From positions 59,631,443 to 59,695,442 of the forward strand of contig NC_080585.1 of NCBI RefSeq assembly GCF_029962835.1: a stretch of 64,000 bases of DNA, given 5' to 3'. The position numbers were made by a program, and so were the translations under genes. Shown here piece by piece: positions 56,224-64,000 of this stretch. Under the pieces are notes generated by a model. It was not told the DNA's origin, searched no databases, and saw nothing but the letters and a program-made list of their open reading frames with translations. The DNA comes from Magnolia sinica. Its lineage: Eukaryota; Streptophyta; Magnoliopsida; Magnoliales; Magnoliaceae. The stretch's first letter is position 1, and the number at the start of each line of letters is the position of its first letter.

Positions 56224-59200
56224 GAAATTTTATTGAGAAGCTTGCATAAGCGCATAAGCGAGAAAATAATACAGGCCCAAAAAACACTAACAAACAACTT
56301 GAGAGGAAGGGCAGTTGAGGCTGCCTTTACATAAACCACCCATTCTGACACTAGCCTTTTAACTTTAGATATAACCTCATTCACCCCCACATCCACATTC
56401 CAAAAACAATGACCATTTCTGGAACCCCAAATAACCCATAACACGACCATGATGAGCAACTGCCATAAGACTTTCCAAGCCTTTCCAACACCACCTCCAT
56501 GCCAAGCCCATCTTCCAGTCTTTGGCATGACCCAGTCCATATGAAATAAAGAAAGGAAATAACCTCAAACTATCTTGACGAAAGGGCAATGAATAAAAAG
56601 ATGGTTGATCGGTTCCACATTTCCCATGCACATCAGGCAAATATTAGGAAGAACCATCACTCTTATTTGAAGGTTATCAATAGTAAGAATTCTTTTTTCT
56701 GGCCCACCATCCAAAAAAAAAAAACAAAACCGCAACTTGGGGAGGGGCCCCATAAAACTAATCAAGTTGCACAGCTGCACATTTCGGAAGAAACGACCTA
56801 GGACTAGGAGCAAGATTATTGACAAAGCTAAGCAAGGGTGCATTCTATCATCGTCTCACCGTTGTAGTCTTGTCCCAACTATTTGGGTTGGTTTATCAAA
56901 TTCTGCTTCACCTATTATTCATATCTATAGCTCTGTCCTCAGTAGCCGAACAAGCCTTCATTAGCCTTCTCACCACCTCAAGTCAAAGTCCTATTAGGCC
57001 TTCTCCTTTTTGGCCTTTCAAACTCTGATTGAAGTTCACCTTAATGAGTCCATCTCCAATTTCCATAGCACATGGTCAAACCATTCAATTTGCTTTCCGT
57101 CATTAGATCTCCTATTGAGGCTATTCTTAGGCTCCTTTAGATGACAATATTCTTGAATCTACCCTTCTCAGTCTTCCCCCACACATCTCAACATCCCCCT
57201 CATCTCTTCAACACACTCAAGTGCATTCGGTATTTAAACAAAATAACCCAGTGGCATGGTCCTTCCCATAATGATCAGTATTCCAATCTATGAAAAAAGA
57301 AGGCAAAAAAAAAATAAAAAATAAAAAATTAATTAAATGACCTTATTTCACAAAAGGATGATGGACAGTTTGGTCATCTTTAAAAATTGGTTGGTGTTAT
57401 GGTCATTCTCATAAGCCTGGTGAGTTCCATACAAATTGACCATGACAACAGGGAACCATGAGAGAAAGCACCCTACCTGTAGTTCCGGAAGATCGACCCG
57501 CATGAATGGATTGGTTTCCAATTCTTCCCCTATGGTAGAAGGGATGGTTGGCAAATTCCCCTGTCGCTGGTGCTGGGCCCATGAGAGTTTCTCCCTTGTC
57601 TTTCCATTCTCTGGTTCAACTGTCAATGCAAAGCGCAGATTCTTTTCTGTGTACTGAAACAAAAGAAACAGACATCTTATTGTTTTCCCAGCAGCAAAGA
57701 GTAGCTAGGGTGCTCAAAAAACCTTTTGAGTCATAAAAGAACAAGCCCCTCCAGATATGGTCATGGAACATAATTGATGTATCTGTTTCAACAATTTTTT
57801 GGCTACATCTGTACTTTGTTTTCTGCCATTGTTACATATTACTTATGTTTCTCTTTATATTGGGTACATTTTTCTGTATTTCACACTTTCATGCACTAAG
57901 ATACATGACTATAGTGATGTGTAGGCATGTCAGGTTCAATAGGGTTCAGTCAAGTCAAAGGTGAGCTAAGATGATGCCCGAGGCATTTTGGGCCACTTGA
58001 GCCTCACTCACTCCCTAGGAGAGGCGACATCCCTAGGCATGCACCTAGGCACAATACTCCCTCACCTGCACCTGGGTGCAATTCAGGAAAAATGGAAGTA
58101 CCAACTATGGCACCCCAAATGAGGGGTATTTCAGACATTAATACCCATTAAGGGCGGAAACACTAAGGGTTTTTCAGCTCTTATCACTGAAATAGGCTAT
58201 TTTCAGTGATTTTCCCTTGTTCAAACCGTTTGGCAAATCCACGAAATTAAGTGCTTAAATTGGATTTTCACTAAAATTTTTTTTTTTTTTTAAAAGCTTC
58301 CCTCTCTTGACTCAACATGAAATGCAGTGAGTGAGTTTGCTTAAAATCTTTGGTCACTTTTGACCAAAAATATCGTTAAATTTTTTTTTTTCTAAATGAC
58401 AACTTTACCCTTTTGTAAATGACTTCCGTGGAAGCTTTGAAAGGACTCGGATTGCAAAACACTTGGCAAAGTTCTGTGGGCCCCATCATAATGTATGTGC
58501 TATATCCACAATGTCCATCCATTTTTCCAAATCATTTTCGGGCACAAGCCCAAAAATGAGGCAAATCCAAAGCTCAAGTGGACCACGCCACAAAAAGTAA
58601 TGGGTACAATGACGACCACCATTGAAACCTTCCAAGGAGCCACCATGATGTTTATTTTCCATCCAACCTGCTCGTAAGGTCACACAGACCTAGAAGAAGG
58701 GAAATCACAAATATAAACTTGAGCCAAAGCTTTTGTGGCCCCCAAGAAGTTTTCAATGGTGGGGCATTCAATCCCAACTGTTTTCTACGGTGTGGTCCAC
58801 TTGAACTTTGGATCTGCCTCATTTTTGGGCTTATGCCCTAAAATAATCTAACCAAATGGATGGATGGTGTGGATATGACACATACATCATGGTGGGGTAC
58901 AAAGAACTTTGTGACGTCAACATGGTACCTAGGTGCCCTGTTTGAAAGGGAGCAGATTAGGTGTTACCCAAGTAACATGTTAGTGGGTGTTACCTTGAAC
59001 CTGGGGCTCACCTTGATGTATGTGTTGTAAATCCACGCCATCCATCAATTTTTCTAGCTCATTTGAGGGCGTGGTCCCAAAAATGAAGCAGATCAAAATC
59101 TCCAATGGCCCACATAGTGGGTACTGAATGCCACCATTAAAAACTTCTTGAGGACCACAAAAGTTTTGGACCAGCTGATATTTGTGTTTCCCTTCATCTA

Positions 59201-61365
59201 GGTCTGTGTGACCTAATCAACAGGTTGGATGGCAAATAAACATTAAGGTGGGCCTTAAGAAGTGTTTATTGGTGAATATTCAATGACCACCATTTCCTGT
59301 GGTATGGTCCACTTGAGATTTGGATCTACTTCATTTTTTGGACCATCCCCTAAAATGAGTTGGGAAAACAGATGAGCGATGTGGATGTACAACATATACA
59401 TCAAGGTGGGCCCCACGGTCGGGGTAGCACCCACTATGGTGTTACCCCTACTCCACCCAAATCGGAGACTCATTCTGTAGTGATCCCTCCAATCGGTGCT
59501 AGAAAAGCTCTGTGGGCCCACCACGACGTATGTGTTTTATCTGCATCGTCCATCCATTTTTCCATATCATTTTAGGGCATGAGCCCAAAAAATGAGGTAG
59601 ATTTAAATCTTAGATGGACCACACCACAGGAAACGGTGGTGATTGAACGGCCACCATTAAAAATTCTTGTGGGCACAAAAGTTTTGGATCAAGCTGGTGT
59701 TGGTGTTTTCCCTTCATCCAGGTCTGTGTGACCTATTCAATAGGTTGGATGGAAAATAAACATTATGGTGGGCCCGGGGAAGTTTTTAATGATGGCGTTT
59801 AATCACCATTGCTTCCAGTGTTGTGGTCCACCTAAGATCTTGATGTACCTCATCTTTGGGATCATGCACGAAAATGATCTAGCCAAATGGATGGACGGCT
59901 TGGATAAAACACAGACAACATGGTGGGGTCCATAAAGCACCAAAGAATGCTTCGTATCACCCACTTAGTGTGCTTGTTCCTTAATGATACCAATCGAAGG
60001 GTTATGATTATTCTATTAAGAAGAATAGTGTTTGGTCCATGGTGTGGCCCGTCTCACCACAGAACTAAAGGCCACATCTATATTGTCACCTACTTGCCTC
60101 ATTACACAATCACTTCATGTCACTGCACGTGGCAAACATGAAAGATCCAAACTATTCATCTGCTCGACTTTATTTGATGGACAAAAGTACTAAAGTTTTA
60201 TTGGATTGGGCATAGGTGTGCCAAATTTGGAAGCATGGCAATAATAGGCTTTGTCTCATACTCTACAAAAGATATTGGGACAATATGGGCAAATATGACA
60301 AATTACCATTTTTCAAACATTTGTAATTTGTGTTTACGAAATAAGACTGTGTAAAAGTGCTTATTTTCAAATATTATGACTTTTTTCATGTATTTTCATA
60401 CACGGCTAGTCAAATCCAAAATTTATATGTATATATGAATTTTTATAAAATTTGAATAATTTCCATGTTAAAATTGTGATAATTTATCGATAAAATCAAG
60501 GAAGATAAGCAGCTGCCAATATTTTGGAAATCTCACCATATTAACACAATCATATGGTTTCGTTAAATTTTCATGAAAATATAGCGAGATTTTCAAAATC
60601 CCTTCAATAATTGTCACATGGGTTAGTGGGGCTATATACTATAAACAGCTTTATAAGACCTAGGGACTCATTTGGAAGAAGTGTATTTGCTGACATTAAT
60701 GCTGCATTTCAATGATATGGTAAATATGGCACTTGCCTTTCACAGCCATTTCGACATTGGACTTTTCCAACAGCATGTTTTTTTAGATACACGATTCGGT
60801 GTCCAACTAATTGAATTGAATGCTAATTTTCCCAACTATACAGTAGTTAGTACAAATACATTTTAGCAAACTGAAAAAGTGTGCATTTGATTATTATAAT
60901 CAGTGTACGTTACTCAATTCTGCAAAATTTAGGAGTTTTTATATCGTTAAATATGGATGTTTCCAAATAAGCCATAGGAAACAAATTCAACAAATGTTTT
61001 ACCTCATGACCACAAAAAACTCGAGTAGGTTTCGGCAAAGACCCCAATGTGACGCATAGCGACTGATACATCTGTTCTGCTGTACCTTCAAAAAATTTCC
61101 CACAACCAGCAACAAACTACAATGGAGAGAATAACAAAAACTTATTTAATGGTAGAGTTGCAGAAATTCACACAACATGACTCACAATCAAATCAAAGTT
61201 ATAGATCTAGATTTATGTTCCAATTCAACGTTGTATAAAGATGAAATTAATGAAAAGAATATTAGGATACCCTTCTCTCTACTTACCAACGTATCTCCAG
61301 TAAACACAGCTGGGTCTTCTTCCTCTTTGCTTGTCACATAGTAACTTATATGACCTTTGGTGTGG
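53852..61365 (-). CDS. GLX2-2: cytosolic glyoxalase II (hydroxyacylglutathione hydrolase), last 4 exons, 5' part beyond the window
   Basis: On the minus strand 61365-61287, 61116-61003, 57653-57477 and 53926-53852 join in phase (one leftover base at the start). The enzyme hydrolyses S-lactoylglutathione to lactate and glutathione, the second step of methylglyoxal detoxification. Metal ligands in the part seen are the His of HTKGH, the Asp of TGDTL and the His of CGHEYT. The C-terminal RRLKDNW matches the glutathione-binding basic residues of the family. [21 protein letters not shown] and [10 protein letters not shown] match the cytosolic plant form, not the mitochondrial one. Exons with the HxHxDH motif were not found up to 64000 and must lie further right. 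Confidence 0.93.
55045..55200 (-). mobile_element. probable LINE 3'-end fragment
   Basis: AATTTATTAAATAAAGCG followed by AAAAGAATACAAAGACGG resembles the 3' end of plant LINEs read from the minus strand, as in 42296-42340 (AAAGAATACAAAG). No coding part left. Confidence 0.45.
55450..55658 (-). pseudogene. petD: plastid petD fragment (cytochrome b6/f subunit IV) in nuclear DNA
   Basis: The minus frame reads [40 protein letters not shown] and [17 protein letters not shown], the middle of subunit IV. A codon is missing in the FATPLEI region and many residues differ, so the transfer is old. Homology stops at both ends: no N-terminus, and the C-terminal part is replaced by unrelated sequence and a stop. 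It sits inside the last intron of the glyoxalase II gene. Direct plastid origin or a route through mitochondrial DNA cannot be separated here. Confidence 0.85.
56177..56221. repeat. (GA)n microsatellite
   Basis: About 22 GA units directly at the 3' end of the LINE fragment, in the place where its tail would be. A poly-T/poly-A stretch lies just before it (56147-56167). Confidence 0.92.
56222..56850 (-). pseudogene. L1-type LINE, zf-RVT domain to 3' end
   Basis: On the minus strand: [20 protein letters not shown], the zinc-binding [18 protein letters not shown] (about 56650-56590), then after frameshifts [39 protein letters not shown] and [13 protein letters not shown]. This matches the end of plant L1 ORF2 and the copy at 42296-43530. 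5'-truncated and frameshifted. Confidence 0.82.
57477..57653 (-). CDS. GLX2-2: glyoxalase II, penultimate exon
   Basis: Encodes [40 protein letters not shown] and [19 protein letters not shown]: 59 codons, phase 0. Acceptor GTTTCAG, donor CTACAG|GTAGGG on the minus strand. LPTIPST and NPFMR are typical of the cytosolic enzyme. Confidence 0.95.
58467..58911. mobile_element. MITE, CAAAGTTCT inverted ends
   Basis: Left CAAAGTTCTGTGGGCCCCAT and right GTGGGGTACAAAGAACTTTG are inverted with small differences; inner arms ATGTATGTG / CACATACAT continue. The interior shares the TTTTCGGGCACAAGCCCAAA and CAATGGTGGGGCATTCA blocks of the family. About 445 bp, non-coding. Confidence 0.75.
58981..59436. 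mobile_element. MITE, TAGTGGGTG inverted ends
   Basis: Left TAGTGGGTGTTACC and right GGTAGCACCCACTA, with inner ACCTTGATGTATGTGTTGTA facing TACAACATATACATCAAGGT. About 456 bp, non-coding. Confidence 0.75.
59496..59944. mobile_element. MITE, GTGGGCCCACCACG type
   Basis: Left AAAGCTCTGTGGGCCCACCA and right TGGTGGGGTCCATAAAGCAC are inverted, with ATGTGTTTTATC / GATAAAACACA arms. The interior is closely related to 58467-58911. Exact ends uncertain. Confidence 0.68.
61003..61116 (-). CDS. GLX2-2: glyoxalase II, exon with CGHE metal ligand
   Basis: Encodes [38 protein letters not shown]: 38 codons, phase 0. The final His of CGHEYT (completed by the next exon) is a metal ligand in the family. Acceptor CATTGTAG, donor CATGAG|GT on the minus strand. 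Confidence 0.95.
61287..61365 (-). CDS. GLX2-2: glyoxalase II, exon with HTKGH and TGDT metal ligands
   Basis: Encodes [20 protein letters not shown] and FTGDTL after a single leading base that completes the Cys codon of the previous exon. Acceptor TCTATCAG, donor ACGTTG|GTAAGT on the minus strand. The His and the Asp are metal ligands in the family. This is the furthest upstream exon visible. Confidence 0.95.
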
Positions 61366-61646
61366 CTGATAGAAACATGTCAGTTGAAACCAAAACTAAA
61401 GACTAGCATTTCTCCAGATATCCATTTAATAATACATAAATCATTATCATGATAGCCATGCCCCAACAATCTGGGATTGGCATACATTCAAAAAATAGAA
61501 ATGAGTCCACCTTAATGGTTTCTAGCTTGCATCTAAAAATCTTGGTGGAAATATAAGTGAGCATTCAATGATTTTTTTTAAAGAATCATCATTTTATAAA
61601 GGTCACAATTATCTCCAATTTACCTTGTTGATGAAAATCCAACTTA

Positions 61647-62462
61647 TGTATTAATGCAGGAGCATTTTCACACCGGGCTTGAGTGGGGTAGCCTATGGGA
61701 TACGGGGACACACTCGGGGTGGGCAGCCCATGTGAGGTGGGTGGCTCGTATGAGGCGGGCCCCACCCGTGTGAGGCGGTACCCATGTGATTTGGGGCCCA
61801 CGAGAGGGGTTTGGCCAAGGTCCTAACCCATGCAATGTGGAGCCTGGACTATGAGATAAATGGATTAATTCGCTATGCTCTAACAGTTCAAGCTTTTAGA
61901 ACAAGTGGTTAATTGTCCTGTATCAAAGTGGTATCAGAGCGGGAGATCTCATGTTCGAGACTCCTCATCGGGGGTGATTAATGCAGGGGCATTTTCACAC
62001 TGGGCTCGAGTGAGGGGGTGACCCATGTGAGGCAGGTGCCTCGTGTGAGGCAATAACCATGTGATTTGGGGCCTATGAAGGGGGTTCAGCCAAGGTCCTA
62101 ACCCATGCGACGTGGGGCCTGGGCTATGAGATAAGGATTAATTCGTCATGCTCTAACAGTTCGAGCTTTTAGAGCAAGTGGTTAATTGTCCAGTCAGTAT
62201 CAACCGATAACAGTCACAAAAAATATTTAAGGAGGATGCATGGGCACATTCGGAGTGGGCGGCCCATGTGAGGCAGGTGGCTCATATGAGGCGGGTGGCT
62301 TGTGTGAGGCGGTACCCATGTGATTTGGCACCCATGATGGGGGGTTCGGCCAAGGTCCTAACCCATGCGATGTGGGGCCTATGCTATAAGATAAGGATTA
62401 ATTTGTCATGCTCTAACAGTTTGAGCTTTTAGAGCAAGTGGTTAATCGTCCAGTCAGTATCG
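61647..62462. mobile_element. TRIM-like tandem array with three LTR-like units
   Basis: Units 61647-61925, 61975-62202 and 62236-62462 share TTAATGCAGG..GCATTTTCACAC (first two), CATGTGATTTGG, GGCCAAGGTCCTAACCCATG and CTTTTAGA(A/G)CAAGTGGTTAAT, and end in (C/G)TATC(A/G). Between units 1 and 2 only 49 bp remain: TGGTATCAGAGC (61929-61940), a tRNA-Met primer site, then ATGTTCGAGACTCC and a GGGGG tract before the next TG. This is the layout of a terminal-repeat retrotransposon in miniature. Units 2 and 3 are each followed by CCGATAACAGTCACAAAAAA, so that pair looks like a segmental duplication. Confidence 0.65.
61929..61940 (+). other. primer binding site of the TRIM-like element
   Basis: TGGTATCAGAGC, the same 12 bases as in gypsy copy 1 at 2173, three bases after the end of LTR-like unit 1. 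Confidence 0.7.
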
Positions 62463-62509
62463 ACCGATAACAGTCACAAAAAATATTCAAGGAAGAAACC
62501 GTATCAACC

Positions 62510-62680
62510 CCATAACAAACCATTATGGGCCCATAACAACTGTTACACGGCCATTAAGGGCCATTTGCTTTCAGAACAAGCGTTGCAGCCCCATATCATG
62601 TAACAACTCCCACCATTACCATTACATAACGGCCATTACGGCTGTTATGTAACTGTTCTTTAATACAATGGTGTCCAAGG
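62510..62680. repeat. CGTTACGG-rich repeat, fourth block
   Basis: CCCATAACAACTGTTACACG, CCATTACATAACGGCCATTA and CGGCTGTTATGTAACTG, related to the blocks at 29740, 31449 and 44205. It directly follows the TRIM-like array. Confidence 0.65.
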
Positions 62681-62715
62681 CTAATTTCAGTATTATTTTA
62701 CATTAATTGCTTACC

Positions 62716-62882
62716 TCCTATGCGCCTGGGTGGGGGCAGCATCTCATTGTATTTTTCTTTGTTTTTTATGTTCTTGTTGTTTCCTTTTTGCGGCCTTAGT
62801 TTCAGGATGCTTGTTTGGTTGTTTTGCACAATTTCCTATCTTTTAATATATCCTCCTTGATTGCTCATTAAAAAAACAAAAA
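62716..62882 (+). mobile_element. possible LINE 3' end with A-rich tail
   Basis: T-rich sequence ending ATATCCTCCTTGATTGCTC, then ATTAAAAAAACAAAAA resembles the 3' ends of plant LINEs. No coding sequence; weak call. Confidence 0.35.
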
Positions 62883-62884
62883 CA

Positions 62885-62905
62885 CTACTACAAGAAATCG
62901 ACAAC
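62885..62905 (+). mobile_element. possible CACTA transposon terminus
   Basis: CACTACTACAAGAAATCG matches the usual start of plant CACTA (EnSpm) elements. The other end (CTTGTAGTAGTG) is not in the window to the right, so the element is cut or broken. 62906-64000 shows no gene; a TATA-like CTATAAATACTG lies at about 63191. Confidence 0.4.
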
Positions 62906-64000
62906 AATATCGTCGATCTCAGATACCTGTGATATTTCACATGACCATGCCACCAAACTGATGCAGGAAAAATCATGTGGCCATGGAAATCAGATCTGCA
63001 CACCAATGTCCACCAGCTAGACTTTATTTTCATGCAAGTTAAAAGACTACATGTTGAATAGGGTGTGAAGGGTATTTTTGTTCTTTTCACTGTATGGTCA
63101 GTTTGTTATTAGAGTTAGAACTTATTAGTAAAGGGTTAGTTGTGACTAGCACACAAATAACTAAGACTAGACAGAGGTAAGTTAGGGTTCTATAAATACT
63201 GTGTTCGAAAAATTGGAAAAAGCTTTTTAGAATTTTGTAAAGGTTTGTTCCCTTAGAGAAAATCCAAAATATAGAAATGGAAAACCCCTATAGAAATCTT
63301 CAAAAAAGGAAAAAAGGGAAAAAAAAGAAGAAGAAAGAGTATAGAATGCTTCAGGAAATGAAAGACTTGAGGAGAATCATGGAATCTAACAGTAATTCTA
63401 CTGCTTGGTTTAAAAATGGTGTTTTCTGTTAAAATGTTAAAAAATCAACAGTTAAACAATAAGAGTTGTTCCTCGTAACCGTGGAAACATACGCTTAACA
63501 TTTTTTTAGGGAATGGTTTTGCCTTTTTAAGGAAAAACTAGAAAAAAGAAACCAATTTTCTCCTCCTTTTGGTTTATCAAACAGATAAAACTATCACATC
63601 AACAGGATTCATATTCTTTTCCACAATTTTTCAAGGCGTCTCTCTAAACAAACAAACCCTAATGAAATTTTCTTTTTCTTTTCTTTTTTTCCTCTTCTAA
63701 GTAGTAGAGAGATACAGAGATTTCAATCTTCCTGTTACCTTATGCCGGTGTGTAATTGTTTATTGGCCACCCTAGGTGGCTCACCATGATCACCAATGAT
63801 TCTATACACGGCCTAAAATAGGTAAAGTAGACGATCTCGGTTTACCCTAGAAAAAAATAGTGGACCGTTGCTAGCCTGGGAAGGGTTGTTATAGGTGGCA
63901 TCTGTACAACTGAGCACCATGTAGGAGAGAATGTACATGAGATCCACATCGTCCATCATGTTCACGACCTCATTTTCACCATGGAAACCAAAACCTTGGT

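Larger units (their letters stand above)
53927..57476 (-). other. glyoxalase II intron with plastid and LINE fragments
   Basis: 3550 bp. It holds a repeat module at 54170-54310 (also near 13960, 41020 and 53510), a LINE-like 3' end at 55045-55200, the petD fragment at 55450-55658, a (GA)n run and a LINE fragment at 56222-56850. No other gene. Confidence 0.8.
57654..61002 (-). other. glyoxalase II intron with three GGGCCCACC-type MITEs
   Basis: 3349 bp. MITEs at 58467, 58981 and 59496 lie in a row. 57654-58466 and 59945-61002 are AT-rich, without genes or clear elements. Confidence 0.75.

Noticed and set aside
1..64000. CRISPR array, bacterial operon, rRNA or functional tRNA gene
   Set aside because: No regularly spaced repeats with unique spacers, no operon-like gene rows and no tRNA cloverleaf were seen. 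The tRNA-like motifs are primer sites and a B-box-like piece in LTR elements.
61400..64000. Upstream glyoxalase II exons with the HxHxDH motif
   Set aside because: I looked on the minus strand for the THHHWDHAGG-type segment and the GGSLD region and found none, so they must lie beyond 64000.

Overview
This window is nuclear DNA of a flowering plant. It has intron-split genes with plant-type splice sites, plant Ty1/copia and Ty3/gypsy retrotransposons, L1-type LINEs, hAT and Harbinger-type non-autonomous elements, and a fragment of plastid petD. The dense family of short elements rich in GTGGGGCCCACC-type ends resembles repeats I associate with magnoliid genomes; that taxonomic guess is from memory and is not proven here. 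There is no operon, CRISPR array or bacterial signal.

Layout. Positions 1-10337 are a Ty3/gypsy chromovirus-like element on the + strand, cut at the left by the window edge. It has long LTRs (about 3.1 kb), a tRNA-Met primer site, an additional ORF before gag, a decayed gag-protease, and a pol with RT palm, RNase H and the integrase core deleted. Positions 10338-14133 hold short inverted-repeat elements. Positions 14134-22345 are a copia element whose right LTR was invaded by a second, minus-strand copy of the gypsy family; the copia pol and one gypsy end were later lost.

Positions 23006-49362 (+ strand) are an apparently intact seven-exon gene for a STAR/KH-domain RNA-binding protein of 281 residues (SPIN1/Quaking-like). 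Its exons total 846 bp but span 26 kb. Intron 2 alone is 15.8 kb and holds copia and gypsy remains, two oppositely oriented copies of a non-autonomous hAT-like element with 8-bp target duplications, and Harbinger-type MITEs. Intron 5 holds a LINE 3' end.

Positions 53852-61365 (- strand) are the last four coding exons of cytosolic glyoxalase II. The exons with the HxHxDH metal site must lie beyond the right edge. Its introns contain a petD plastid fragment, a LINE end, three related MITEs in a row and, upstream of the exons seen, a TRIM-like repeat array. The two genes converge, separated by about 4.5 kb.

The two real genes are ordinary housekeeping or regulatory genes with no obvious functional link. 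The most unusual signals are: triplicated decoy splice acceptors in intron 1 of the KH gene; the additional gypsy ORF, which in one copy spans 1.3 kb in a single frame interrupted only by stop codons; a TRIM-like unit carrying both a primer site and a tRNA B-box-like motif; the inverted hAT pair inside one intron; and a perfect 17-bp hairpin in intron 5. I see no clear new multi-gene system.
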